Below are positions 38,722 through 47,624 of a stretch of 64,000 nucleotides of DNA, piece by piece. The notes under the pieces are model-generated. The model was given only the letters and a program-made list of their open reading frames with translations. It searched no databases and was not told the DNA's origin. Positions within the stretch are counted from its first letter, which is position 1. The number at the start of each line of letters is the position of its first letter. Where the stretch lies: the NCBI GenBank assembly GCA_020735665.1, contig CP085928.1:2526501-2590500 (forward strand). The letters run 5' to 3'. This DNA comes from Lachnospiraceae bacterium GAM79. GTDB lineage: Bacteria > Bacillota > Clostridia > Lachnospirales > Lachnospiraceae. The translations under genes were made by a program, and so were the position numbers.

Positions 38722-38800
38722 TATTCTATCTGAATTATTAAGTCATCAGTTGAAAGCAGATCGTGAACGGAAGCAGATATTAGAATTTTGACAGTGGTAT

Positions 38801-38872
38801 TCCTCGATAGCTCAATGGTAGAGCACTCGGCTGTTAACCGAGGGGTTGTAGGTTCGAGCCCTACTCGGGGAG
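38801..38872 (+). tRNA. tRNA-Asn (anticodon GTT)
   Basis: 72 nt cloverleaf: acceptor TCCTCGA/TCGGGGA, anticodon stem CTCGG/CCGAG around CTGTTAA, T-arm GGTTCGAGCC. No encoded CCA. Confidence 0.96.
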
Positions 38873-38897
38873 CTTAGCGAAAGCTAATTGAATAAAT

Positions 38898-38968
38898 GGC
38901 GCGATAGCCAAGTGGTAAGGCCCCGGTCTGCAACACCGTCATCGCCGGTTCAAATCCGGCTCGCGCCT
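38898..38968 (+). tRNA. tRNA-Cys (anticodon GCA)
   Basis: 71 nt cloverleaf: acceptor GGCGCGA/TCGCGCC, anticodon loop CTGCAAC, T-arm GGTTCAAATCC. Third of a three-tRNA cluster (Ser, Asn, Cys). Confidence 0.95.
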
Positions 38969-38973
38969 CTTTT

Positions 38974-39004
38974 AAAGAGATTGGAATGGTCCAGTCTCTT
39001 TTTT
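38974..39004 (+). terminator. Terminator of the tRNA cluster
   Basis: AAAGAGATTGGA (38974-38985) pairs with TCCAGTCTCTTT (38990-39001) with one G-T pair, followed by T. Confidence 0.88.
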
Positions 39005-39107
39005 AGTTTGCACAAAGTTCTCCTGGTTTACTTTTATAGGGTGGTTTGATATAATATTTTCGGGAGTTTGTTCATTTTTTTATTTGGTGACTCTTATAGG
39101 AGGGTTT

Positions 39108-40604
39108 ATGACGCAAAGAAACAAGGAACAACGAATTAATTACAAATTAGATGAAACCATACAGGTAGATCAAAATGAGATAAAAATATATAATGTGCCT
39201 TTTGCGGGAAATTCTAATACATGCAGAGAAGTGTTTGTGAAAGGTGATCGTGTTCTGGAATTCAATATTTCAGGAGATCTGACACTGGATCAGCTTGCAC
39301 AGAAGCCGGTATTCAGGGATGAACTGGTTGAATATCTGTATAGTATCAGCAGACAGCTGGTTTCCATGGTACATAATGGATTGAAGTTAGAAAAAGTTGT
39401 ATTCGATCTGAAGTATATGTATGTGAGATTGAGTGATTTCAGTATACAATTAATCTATCTTCCGTTTGAAAAGGTAGAACCAATGGAAGGACCGGATGCA
39501 TTTATCCGTTGTCTGTTAAACAAGATGACGTATGCACACACATCTGCGCTTGAGTGTGCCAATCAGATCATTGATTATCTGAATAGTCAGAAGGAATTCA
39601 ATGTAATACAATTTAATTTGTTTGTAAAGGAATTACGTTTAAAGAGTCAATTGCTTCTGATAGGTGAGCATGTGTCTTCAGAAAATAAAGAGAAAGCAGC
39701 GAATTCAGCGAAGACAGAATCAGCGATTCTGATAGCGGAGGAAGCTGCAAGAAATGCAGATATTGCGAGAATGCAGGCAGAGAGCGAAGCCAAGAGACTG
39801 ACAGCTTATGCAAAACAGCAGGCAAAGGTTGCAAAAACAGCAGAAGAGATGCGTATGTTGGCAGAAGCTGCAAGAATACAGGCAGAAATCAATCGGCAGA
39901 AAGCAGAAAAAGAATATCGGGATCAATCGCAGACAGCAGTTCTGTATGCCTGTCAGGTGCAGGAGCAGCCAGATGATGCTGTAAGAAAAGAATATGAAGA
40001 GGCGAAGTTGCGTGCTGAGACAGCAGCTAAGAAAGCGGAGGAAGAATTCAGAAAAGCATCAGCGGAATCTGAACGATTGGCAGAGGAAGTAAGAGCTGCC
40101 AGGGAAGAAGAAATGCGTGCAGAAGAAGCAAGGATGCGTGCAGAATATGAAGCAAGAAGAAATTATAAAGAAGCTGAAAAACAGGAGAAGGAAGCCCGAC
40201 GGAGAAACGAAGAGATTGGAAGACTGTCAGAGACTAGACAGACGAACAGGATTGATCCGGAGGAAGATGAGACAGTTGTTCTTACGAATGTAACAGAGAA
40301 AATCGGAAAAATACCGGTACTGATTCGGGAAAAAACCGGTGAACAGATTTATATTAATAAGCAGGCATTTTGTATAGGAAAAGCAGATCAGGGTGTCGAT
40401 TTTAAGATCACGGATAATAAATCCGTAAGCAGGAGGCATGCTTATATTACAAATATAAATGGTATTTATTATCTTCGAGATAATAATTCCACGAATCATA
40501 CATATTTGAATGGTGATATGGTCTATAGCAATGTGGAGATCGTTATTCCGGATAACAGTAGTATCCGGCTTTCAAATGAAGAATTTTTATTTAAAATGAA
40601 TTAG
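39108..40604 (+). CDS. FHA-domain protein with DUF6382-like N-terminus
   Basis: 498 residues from ATG 39108 (TAGGAGGG upstream). The N-terminal domain of about 190 residues resembles DUF6382, which I recall fused to FHA domains in Clostridia. A long alanine/glutamate-rich coiled coil (about 200-385) follows, then an acidic segment with DETVVL. The C-terminal FHA domain has the pThr-binding marks SRRHA and NNSTNHTYLNG. It is cytoplasmic, with no membrane segment, and probably reads phosphothreonine on partners such as the next gene's product. No Ser/Thr kinase is in the window. Confidence 0.85.
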   Translation: MTQRNKEQRINYKLDETIQVDQNEIKIYNVPFAGNSNTCREVFVKGDRVLEFNISGDLTLDQLAQKPVFRDELVEYLYSISRQLVSMVHNGLKLEKVVFDLKYMYVRLSDFSIQLIYLPFEKVEPMEGPDAFIRCLLNKMTYAHTSALECANQIIDYLNSQKEFNVIQFNLFVKELRLKSQLLLIGEHVSSENKEKAANSAKTESAILIAEEAARNADIARMQAESEAKRLTAYAKQQAKVAKTAEEMRMLAEAARIQAEINRQKAEKEYRDQSQTAVLYACQVQEQPDDAVRKEYEEAKLRAETAAKKAEEEFRKASAESERLAEEVRAAREEEMRAEEARMRAEYEARRNYKEAEKQEKEARRRNEEIGRLSETRQTNRIDPEEDETVVLTNVTEKIGKIPVLIREKTGEQIYINKQAFCIGKADQGVDFKITDNKSVSRRHAYITNINGIYYLRDNNSTNHTYLNGDMVYSNVEIVIPDNSSIRLSNEEFLFKMN

Positions 40605-40616
40605 GAGGAGCGGAAT

Positions 40617-42581
40617 ATGTTTTGTGACAATTGTGGGTGTGAGATTGCGCCAGAGGTGAAAATCTGTCCTGTCTGTGGAAAGAAAGTAGAGGATATGAAT
40701 CCGGCAGGTATTACGGATGCCGGTACGATCGAAGATGTTTCTACAACAGCAGACGATAAAGCCGAGACAGCAGATGTGATGAAACAGGCATCAGATATAG
40801 AAAAGAATCTATCCGATGCTGCAGATAAAGAAAGTGCAGATGTCATTGATACAGATGATATGGAAGAAGAAGGGACTACTGTTTTAAAAGCAGTTGATCT
40901 GGAAAAAGAGACCTCTGTTGATGAAGATGAAGAAGGAACAACGGTTCTGAATTCCGATATGTTAAAGGGATCGGCACCAAATGGAATTCCATCATTCCAG
41001 AACAGACCAATGGGAGTGAACAATCAGCCAATGCAGGGACGTCCAATGATGGGACCAAACGGTCAGCCGATGCCGGGACGTCCGGTGATGGGACCAAACG
41101 GTCAGCCGATGCCGGGACGTCCAATGATGGGACCAAACGGTCAGCCGATGCCGGGGCCGAATGGTGAGGATAAGAAAAAGAACAAGAAGAAGGAAAAGGC
41201 TCCAAAGCAGCCAAAGCCACAGAAAGCACCTAAGCCACCGAAAGAGCAGAATGCTTCAAAGGAAAAGAAGGGCAAGGGCGGCAAGATCGCTCTGATCGTT
41301 ATTCTTATCGTGATCGTTCTTGCAGGTGGTGGAGCTGCAGCAATATTTGTTCCTAAGTTCATGAATTATAATAAAGCTGAGGATGCTTTAAAGAATGGTA
41401 AAGTAGATGAGGCAATTGACCTTTATAATAAAGCAAAGCCGATCAAAGATTCTAAGACCAAGGTAAATGGTGGAGCATATTTTGAATACGCAGAGAATCT
41501 GTTTGCAGCCGGAAACTTTGTTGAAGCTGCAGATAATTACAGAAAGGCAGCAGGTCTTAACTATGAGGGGGCTGCTCAGAAGGAGAAAGAGAGCTACTTT
41601 AGTCAGGCCGAAAAGCTGTATGGTGAGGCAAATTACACAGAAGCAGCAGATTATTATGAGAAAGCAGGAGATGTAAATGGTGCAGCCGATAAGGTAAAAG
41701 AATGTTCTTATATGAATGGTTGTGCATTGGAAGGTGAGAAGAAGTACGATGAGGCCATTCAGGCATTTACCGCAGCCGGTGACTATCAGGATGCAGCCGA
41801 AAAAATTAAGGAATGTTATTATAATGATGCGGTTGACAAGATGGCAGCAGGCGATTATATTAATGCAAAAGATTTATTTGTAAAGTCAGAATATAATGAT
41901 TATGCAGATAAAGCAAATGAGTGTCTGTGCTTACTGGCAGAACAGTATGTATCACAGCAGGATTATTCAAAAGCGATCGAGACATATGGTCAGGTCGATT
42001 CTTCCTATAAGGACTGTACAGCAGATATAGACGCTGTGCGAATCAAATGGGCAAAGCTTTTGAGTGATGGAAAAGATTATAAGGCAGCAGTAGAGATGTA
42101 TAGTCAGGTTACGACCAAGGATATGACTAAAAAGATCAACAAAGCAAAGTCTAAATACATCAAGGATCATTTTGACAGTAACGATGAGACTACTATGAAT
42201 TACATCTGTGATCTTCGTCAGGCAGGTTATGACTCAGCAGATGATGATTATACAGCACTGACAGGCTGGTTTATTGAGTCATTTGTAAATGATGACAAGG
42301 AAGATTATAAGAGTAAGAATGATTCAGCTTCATCTGATAAAACGATCTATATCCATACGATGTTTTTAACAGAGAATGATGTAACAATGAACCTGAAAGG
42401 TTACGTTGTATATTCAGATGGAACAAAGAGCAATGAAGTTACATTTGGTGAAGTGAAAGACAGATATACAACGTGGATGAGCATTGATTCCTCACAGGCG
42501 ATCAAGGGAGCAGCTACGTTATACATATATGAGATTGATACAAACCGATTGATAGAGAAGTATGTATTTACTATAGAATAA
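40617..42581 (+). CDS. Zinc-ribbon, single-pass membrane protein with TPR-like repeats
   Basis: 654 residues. A zinc ribbon covers 1-23 (CDNCG...CPVCG). An acidic region carries two EEGTTVL motifs (around 84-90 and 105-111), and a Met/Gly/Pro repeat of 13 residues is present three times (141-179). A Lys/Pro-rich stretch leads to one membrane helix (about 224-246). About 250 residues of TPR-like helical repeats follow (alternating YxxAxxxF/Y units such as KYDEAIQAFTAAGDYQDAAEKIKEC), then a final beta-rich domain. It starts 12 bases after the FHA gene with its own AGGAGGAG, so the two are an operon. The acidic-TTVL motifs look like FHA ligands. Confidence 0.8.
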   Translation: MFCDNCGCEIAPEVKICPVCGKKVEDMNPAGITDAGTIEDVSTTADDKAETADVMKQASDIEKNLSDAADKESADVIDTDDMEEEGTTVLKAVDLEKETSVDEDEEGTTVLNSDMLKGSAPNGIPSFQNRPMGVNNQPMQGRPMMGPNGQPMPGRPVMGPNGQPMPGRPMMGPNGQPMPGPNGEDKKKNKKKEKAPKQPKPQKAPKPPKEQNASKEKKGKGGKIALIVILIVIVLAGGGAAAIFVPKFMNYNKAEDALKNGKVDEAIDLYNKAKPIKDSKTKVNGGAYFEYAENLFAAGNFVEAADNYRKAAGLNYEGAAQKEKESYFSQAEKLYGEANYTEAADYYEKAGDVNGAADKVKECSYMNGCALEGEKKYDEAIQAFTAAGDYQDAAEKIKECYYNDAVDKMAAGDYINAKDLFVKSEYNDYADKANECLCLLAEQYVSQQDYSKAIETYGQVDSSYKDCTADIDAVRIKWAKLLSDGKDYKAAVEMYSQVTTKDMTKKINKAKSKYIKDHFDSNDETTMNYICDLRQAGYDSADDDYTALTGWFIESFVNDDKEDYKSKNDSASSDKTIYIHTMFLTENDVTMNLKGYVVYSDGTKSNEVTFGEVKDRYTTWMSIDSSQAIKGAATLYIYEIDTNRLIEKYVFTIE

Positions 42582-42602
42582 AGATCGGAAAATAGTACAG
42601 AT

Positions 42603-42645
42603 AAAAAGCGGCTGTATTCTGAATTAAGAGTTGCAGACGCTTTTT
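42603..42645 (+). terminator. Terminator between zinc-ribbon gene and ftsW/rodA-like gene
   Basis: AAAAAGCG (42603-42610) pairs with CGCTTTTT (42638-42645), with an inner CTGTA/TGCAG stem. It runs into the most upstream start codon of the next frame, supporting the later start at 42679. Confidence 0.65.
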
Positions 42646-42678
42646 ATGCCGAAGTATGTAGAAAGGAACAGTGGACAC

Positions 42679-43908
42679 ATGGAGTCAGTCAGCAAGAGAA
42701 CAATGTCCAATCAGAATACGGGGAATACAGTACAGCAGATGGAAAGTGAATTTACTCCCGGAGTAGAGATCAAGATCATTGTAGCGGTTATTTTCCTTAT
42801 GGCGTTCGGTCTGGTCATGATCTTCAGCGCGTCCAGTTATACATCATCTATAAGCAGTGCTACGAATTATGATTCGGCATTTTATTTTAAGAAACAGTTG
42901 AAAATGATTATTTTGGGAATGGTGGCTGCCGGAGTGGTAAGCGTGATTCCGTATAAGGCATTTAAGAAGGTCGGACCTTTGATGTATGGTTTATCGATCG
43001 TTTTGATCTTTGCTTTAAAAACGCCACTTGGTATAACATCCGGCGGTGCGACCAGATGGTTGAATCTTGGAATAATCCAGTTACAGGTTGCCGATGCTAC
43101 AAAGGTATGTATGATTATCTTTATGGCATATTATGTCAGCAAATACTGGAAAGAAATGCATAAGTTTCTTAGGATATTTAAGCTGTGGCTGTTTATTGCA
43201 TTTCAGGCAGGACTGATTCTTGCCATTTCTTCAAACCTGAGTAGCTGTCTGATCTTATTATTGATGGTATTTGTTCTGACCTTTATCGTAGGTAAGAATC
43301 CATCCCTGCATATCGGAGTCGGAGTGTTTGGTATTGTCGCTGTGATTATATTGATCATATGGTTGAAGGCAACAATGCCGCTTGAAAGTGAGATGGATAA
43401 GTATCCGTATCAGATCCAGCGTTTCTTCGGATGGATCGACCCGGAGCGTTATGCCGGCTCACTTGGTTATCAGCCATTGCAGTCCTTATATGCCATCGGA
43501 AGCGGCGGCTTACTTGGAAAGGGGCTTGGAAATGGTACACAGAAGCTGAGTAATATTCCGGAAGCACAGAATGATATGATCTTTGCGATCATCTGTGAGG
43601 AGTTGGGATTGGTTGGAGCGATCATTATGTTCCTGATGTTCGGCTATCTGTTGTATCAGATGTTTATTGTTGTAAGAGAATCGAAGAATCTATATGGAAG
43701 CGTAGTTGTAATAGGAGTTATGCTTCATATTATCTTTCAGATTATAGTTAATGTATGTGTTGCTGTGAACTTTTTCCCGAATACGGGTGTATCCCTTCCG
43801 TTTATCAGTTCGGGTGGTTCGGCGATCCTATGTACCATGATCGAGATCGGTCTGGTGCTTGGCATACGAAGACAGCAATGTAATAGAAAATATTCCAGAA
43901 TAAATTAA
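42679..43908 (+). CDS. SEDS family peptidoglycan glycosyltransferase (FtsW/RodA/SpoVE)
   Basis: 409 residues from ATG 42679 (GAAAGGAAC upstream; earlier ATG codons overlap a terminator). About ten membrane helices. Family marks are GGATRWLNLG, the GGLLGKGLGNG loop, PEAQNDMIFAIICEELG and the C-terminal FPNTGVSLPFISSGGSAILC. SEDS proteins polymerise glycan strands with a class B PBP, which is not encoded here. FtsW, RodA and SpoVE cannot be told apart by eye. It is followed after 13 bases by an L,D-transpeptidase gene, placing it in a wall-synthesis context. Confidence 0.92.
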   Translation: MESVSKRTMSNQNTGNTVQQMESEFTPGVEIKIIVAVIFLMAFGLVMIFSASSYTSSISSATNYDSAFYFKKQLKMIILGMVAAGVVSVIPYKAFKKVGPLMYGLSIVLIFALKTPLGITSGGATRWLNLGIIQLQVADATKVCMIIFMAYYVSKYWKEMHKFLRIFKLWLFIAFQAGLILAISSNLSSCLILLLMVFVLTFIVGKNPSLHIGVGVFGIVAVIILIIWLKATMPLESEMDKYPYQIQRFFGWIDPERYAGSLGYQPLQSLYAIGSGGLLGKGLGNGTQKLSNIPEAQNDMIFAIICEELGLVGAIIMFLMFGYLLYQMFIVVRESKNLYGSVVVIGVMLHIIFQIIVNVCVAVNFFPNTGVSLPFISSGGSAILCTMIEIGLVLGIRRQQCNRKYSRIN

Positions 43909-43921
43909 TTGAGGAGAGATT

Positions 43922-45562
43922 ATGAGAAAAATAGGAAAAGGCTTAATTCTGACTGCATTATTTGCAGTCTGTACAGTAGGAATGATCGGGCTAAATCTGG
44001 ATGCTGCAACTTTGCAGAATAAGGATCAGAAGAGTTATGATATCGAGATCATGACAGATGGACAGATCCCGGGCGCAGACAGTTCGACGACAGAAGCGCC
44101 AACAACAGAAGAACCGACAACGGAAGCTCCAAAGAATGGCTGGGTAAAAGAGCCTGATGGTAGAAAATACTATGTAAACGGTGTTGCAAAGACGGGAAGT
44201 CATGTAGCGATCAAGGACAGTAATGGCAAGAAATATTATTATTCTTTCGATAAGAAGGGTAATCTTGTGTATGGTCTTGTGAAGGTAAATGGTAAGCTGT
44301 ACTATCATTCTTCAAGTGACAAGAAGCATCCGGGTGCAGCTGTTACTGGATGGCAGCAGATAAAAGGTAAGAAGTATTATTTCAGCAAGAAGACCTGTGC
44401 AGCTTATACAGGATATAAGAAGATAGGAAATTCCAGATATTTCTTTGACAGCAAGGGAAGGATGCTGACAAAGAAATGGAAGACGGTTGAGAAAAGAAAG
44501 TATTACTTTGGCAAGGATGGCAAGGCTGAAACAGGACTTGTGAAGATCAGTGGAAAGAAATATTATTTCAGTAAAAAAGGTGTCCTGCAGAAAAGCAAAT
44601 TTGTAAAATATAAGGGAAAGAAGTATTACCTTGGAAAGACAGGTAAGGCTGCAGCAGGTGAAGTAAGGAAGGTAAATAGTAGCTACTATTACTTTAATAA
44701 ATCAGCAAGCATGATAAAGAGTTCCTGGATTAAGACATCGAAGGGCAAGTACTATTTTGGTAAGAGCGGAAAAGCCTATACCGGATCACATAAGATCAAT
44801 AATAAGGTGTATGTATTCCGTTCAAACGGAACGTTGGTAACACAATCAGGTCTGGTGACGATATCCGGCAAGACTTATTATATGAACAGCAATGGTACAG
44901 CACAGACCGGATATAAGAAGATTGGTGATGCATATTACTATTTTGGTAAAGATGGTGTTATGTATAGAAAGAAATGGGCGTATGTCGGTGGATATAAGTT
45001 CTATTTCTGTTCTAATGGTAAGCGTGCAGTCGAAGTAGATGATGTCATCGGAGATCAGGATGCTTATGAGATCATCATTAATAAGAAAACCAATGTTGTA
45101 ACTGTATATGCAAAGGATGGAAAGAATGGATATATTATTCCGGTACGTGCTTTTATATGTTCTACCGGTGTGAGCACACCACTTGGTACATTCCATACAC
45201 AGAGCCGTTACAGATGGCATGAACTGATGGGACCATGCTGGGGGCAGTGGTGCAGTGGTATCTACGAAGGCTATCTGTTCCATTCGGTATACTACAACGA
45301 TGTAAATAATAACAATGCACTTAGCGTAAATGCTTATAATAAGCTTGGCACAACATGTTCACATGGATGTGTAAGACTGACAGCAGGAGATGCAAAGTGG
45401 ATTTATGATCACTGCAGTGTCGGAACAAAGGTAACGATCATTAATGAAAGCGGCAGAGATCCATTTCCAAAGCCAACTGCATATAAGCTTCCATCATGGC
45501 ATACATGGGATCCGACAGATCCTAATATGCAGTATAAATGTAAACAGAAGGGCTGCCACTAG
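43922..45562 (+). CDS. Secreted L,D-transpeptidase (YkuD) with cell-wall-binding repeats
   Basis: 546 residues. A signal peptide (about 1-28) and a Thr/Glu/Pro linker (TTEAPTTEEPTTEAP) lead to about a dozen Tyr/Lys/Gly repeats of 18-22 residues (GKKYYFSKKG-type) like choline/glucan-binding repeats (about 74-375). A C-terminal YkuD domain has the catalytic signature SHGCVRL (His481, Cys483). L,D-transpeptidases make 3-3 cross-links or attach proteins in peptidoglycan; the repeats probably hold it on the wall. RBS GAGGAGAG. Operon with the SEDS gene upstream and a lipoprotein 12 bases downstream. Confidence 0.92.
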   Translation: MRKIGKGLILTALFAVCTVGMIGLNLDAATLQNKDQKSYDIEIMTDGQIPGADSSTTEAPTTEEPTTEAPKNGWVKEPDGRKYYVNGVAKTGSHVAIKDSNGKKYYYSFDKKGNLVYGLVKVNGKLYYHSSSDKKHPGAAVTGWQQIKGKKYYFSKKTCAAYTGYKKIGNSRYFFDSKGRMLTKKWKTVEKRKYYFGKDGKAETGLVKISGKKYYFSKKGVLQKSKFVKYKGKKYYLGKTGKAAAGEVRKVNSSYYYFNKSASMIKSSWIKTSKGKYYFGKSGKAYTGSHKINNKVYVFRSNGTLVTQSGLVTISGKTYYMNSNGTAQTGYKKIGDAYYYFGKDGVMYRKKWAYVGGYKFYFCSNGKRAVEVDDVIGDQDAYEIIINKKTNVVTVYAKDGKNGYIIPVRAFICSTGVSTPLGTFHTQSRYRWHELMGPCWGQWCSGIYEGYLFHSVYYNDVNNNNALSVNAYNKLGTTCSHGCVRLTAGDAKWIYDHCSVGTKVTIINESGRDPFPKPTAYKLPSWHTWDPTDPNMQYKCKQKGCH

Positions 45563-45573
45563 GGAGGACGATC

Positions 45574-46425
45574 GTGCACACGATTATTAAAAAACTATTT
45601 GCGATATCTTTAATATGTATATGTATGTGTGCCTGTGTGTCCTGCAAAAAGGAGGAGACACAGACGGAAGGAACAACAGAGGCGATAACGAATGGATCGG
45701 TAGAAGATTCTTCGGCGTTTATTCCGTTGGGAATGGTCATTGATGTTTCACAAAATGATATGATCAAAGATGTAACTTACGAGATAAAAGACACAGAGAT
45801 CGCTGTTGTGAATTTTAAATATAATGGACTTCAGTGTCAATTTCGGGGATCGGCAGTTCATAATGAATTTGATCTGGCCGGTGTTCAGAATAATGGTGAC
45901 GGAAATATGGTTGTAACTTCTGTAGGAAGTTATAATGCGACCTATTATAAGCTGGATCCCGGAAGAGTGGTATTCTGGAGCGATGAAAATATTCATTACA
46001 GTCTGTATGTATATGTTACGGCGGAAGATTCTGTGTTAGAGGAGATTTTGTCAAATCTGATATTTGAGAATCATTATACGGAGCGTGCCGATGTAAAGAA
46101 AAGTACAGAGGCAGCAGCCGAAGAGTTTGCCGGACAGGTTATAACGATCATTCAGAATAAGGATATGCAGGCCTTATCAGAGATTATGAATTATCCGCAG
46201 GAGCTTGGAAGCGGACAGTCGATCGGAAATATAGATGAGCTTATGGCGATTCCGGCAGAAGATATTTTTACAAAGGATATTCTTGAAGCCGTGAATGAAG
46301 ATTCTCTGGCTAACCTGCGACAGGGCAGAGATGGCGATTCTTATCTTATTGGTTCAAATTATAAAAACATCTATTTTCGAAAAAATGCAGATGGAGATTT
46401 TAAAATTGTAAAAATAAATAATTAA
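45574..46425 (+). CDS. Putative lipoprotein, function unknown
   Basis: 283 residues starting at GTG 45574, supported by GGGAGGAC. The N-terminus is a lipoprotein-type signal with several cysteines (ICICMCACVSC), so the exact lipidated Cys is unclear. A Thr/Glu linker, a beta-rich domain (about 50-160) and a helical domain containing FAGQVITIIQNKDMQALSEIMNYPQ follow. No recognised family. It probably belongs with the preceding transpeptidase operon and acts at the outer face of the membrane. Confidence 0.7.
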   Translation: MHTIIKKLFAISLICICMCACVSCKKEETQTEGTTEAITNGSVEDSSAFIPLGMVIDVSQNDMIKDVTYEIKDTEIAVVNFKYNGLQCQFRGSAVHNEFDLAGVQNNGDGNMVVTSVGSYNATYYKLDPGRVVFWSDENIHYSLYVYVTAEDSVLEEILSNLIFENHYTERADVKKSTEAAAEEFAGQVITIIQNKDMQALSEIMNYPQELGSGQSIGNIDELMAIPAEDIFTKDILEAVNEDSLANLRQGRDGDSYLIGSNYKNIYFRKNADGDFKIVKINN

Positions 46426-46431
46426 GAATAG

Positions 46432-46658
46432 AAAGCAGCCCATTTAGCTGCCCGTAATGCATAGACTGCCCCTGCAATAATATGTGCGAGGATTTCGTTG
46501 TGAGATGCATATTGCCGGTAAATACGAGCGCCCGTTCGAGCTCAAAGAGCGAGTTGACGCAAGAATATTTAAAAATCAGGCATATGAAGCGAACAGAAAC
46601 CGCAGTAAGTTATTGCAGGGGCAGTCTATGCATTACGGGCAGCTAAATGGGCTGCTTT
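46432..46658. repeat. 49-bp perfect inverted repeats flanking a 129-bp core
   Basis: 46432-46480 (starting AAAGCAGCCCATTTAGCTGC) is the exact reverse complement of 46610-46658. The arm holds its own small hairpin. The right arm ends in a T-tract, so the transcript could also act as a terminator after the lipoprotein gene. The core (46491-46540) matches 55451-55500 at 44 of 50 positions. No target duplication is visible. It could be a MITE-like element or an invertible segment. Confidence 0.85.
46491..46540 (+). repeat. Dispersed repeat copy A
   Basis: Starts GATTTCGTTGTGAGATGCAT; shares 44 of 50 bases with 55451-55500. Both copies have an open frame giving FRxEMHxAGKYE, so the element may derive from, or mimic, a short coding sequence. 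Confidence 0.8.
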
Positions 46659-46814
46659 TTATGTGAAAAAAATATGGCGAAAATCTTGTAGAATTCTGTA
46701 GGAATAATGCCTACGATATGAATTGTAGAGATGGGAAGATAAATGTAGAATTATTTTGTGTAATGGACAGGCTGGGTCTGACTGTCCGAAAATAAAGCAG
46801 GAGGGTACATATAA

Positions 46815-47447
46815 ATGGGAAATAAATATCTGATAAAGGAAGCGGCAAAGCTGGTTGATGTGGAGCCTCATGTATTAAGGTATTGGGAAGAGGAACTTGA
46901 TATGCGGATCAAGCGGAATGATATGGGACATCGATATTATGATGAGCAGGATATCCGCATTTTAAAGAAGATAAAGGAATTGAAGGATCGCGGAATTCAG
47001 CTTAAGGCAATACATGAACTGGTGCAGAAAATGTATGATATTTTGGAAAATGGTGTTCCGGCAGAGGATGCATCCAAAGAGGTAGAGGCAGATTTTACCT
47101 CGGAGTTAGTGAATACGGTAACACAGATCGGTGAAGATGTGGATGACGATCAGGCAAGGATCGTGGATTTCAAGCTGGTTCAGTTCCAGTCCGTGATGTC
47201 AAAGATCGTTGGAAATTCCATAAAGGAGAATATTAAGCCAATCAGTCAGGCAGTGACAGCGGAGACAACCGAGCAGATAGCAAAGCAGATGGATGTCATT
47301 ATGAGAGAACAGGACGAGCGGGCTGAGGAGCGGTACCGAAGACTGGATACCGTGATCCGGGAAATGCAGCAGACCAGACGGGAGATTGCGGCAGCAGAAA
47401 CTACCGGAAAAAAGAAAAAACATTTCTTTGGCAAGAAAAATAAGTAA
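46815..47447 (+). CDS. MerR-like HTH protein with coiled-coil tail
   Basis: 210 residues. An N-terminal winged HTH of the MerR type (about 4-75: IKEAAKLVDVEPHVLRYWEEE, MGHRYYDEQDIRILKKI) is followed by a helical, charged region and a Lys-rich end (KKKKHFFGKKNK). There is no recognisable effector domain. The plan resembles RacA-type proteins (MerR-like HTH plus coiled coil) as well as simple regulators. RBS AGGAGGG. A monocistronic unit between the inverted-repeat element and a hairpin. Target unknown. Confidence 0.75.
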   Translation: MGNKYLIKEAAKLVDVEPHVLRYWEEELDMRIKRNDMGHRYYDEQDIRILKKIKELKDRGIQLKAIHELVQKMYDILENGVPAEDASKEVEADFTSELVNTVTQIGEDVDDDQARIVDFKLVQFQSVMSKIVGNSIKENIKPISQAVTAETTEQIAKQMDVIMREQDERAEERYRRLDTVIREMQQTRREIAAAETTGKKKKHFFGKKNK

Positions 47448-47544
47448 CAATGTATGCAGATCCATCTATCATTCGTTTTCTTTATAAAAACTTCATATAA
47501 GAGGCTGCAAAAGCATGATATAATGAGCGTAAGCCGAGCAATGC

Positions 47545-47609
47545 AGAATAAAAAGTACATAGACCGAATGTAAGCTTGCTTACAATGAGGTCTATGTAGT
47601 TTTTATTCT
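47545..47609. repeat. Long hairpin after the MerR-like gene
   Basis: A 21-base arm at 47545-47565 (AGAATAAAAAGTACATAGACC) pairs with 47589-47609 with one mismatch. The loop contains another inverted repeat, TGTAAGC/GCTTACA. T-rich on the plus strand at its 3' side, so it can terminate transcription; it may also be a MITE fragment. Confidence 0.75.
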
Positions 47610-47624
47610 ATAGTGCGAAGCACG

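Noticed and set aside
46484-46666. 60-codon frame inside the inverted-repeat element
   Set aside because: Runs into the right arm of the repeat and has no ribosome binding site; better explained by the dispersed repeat.
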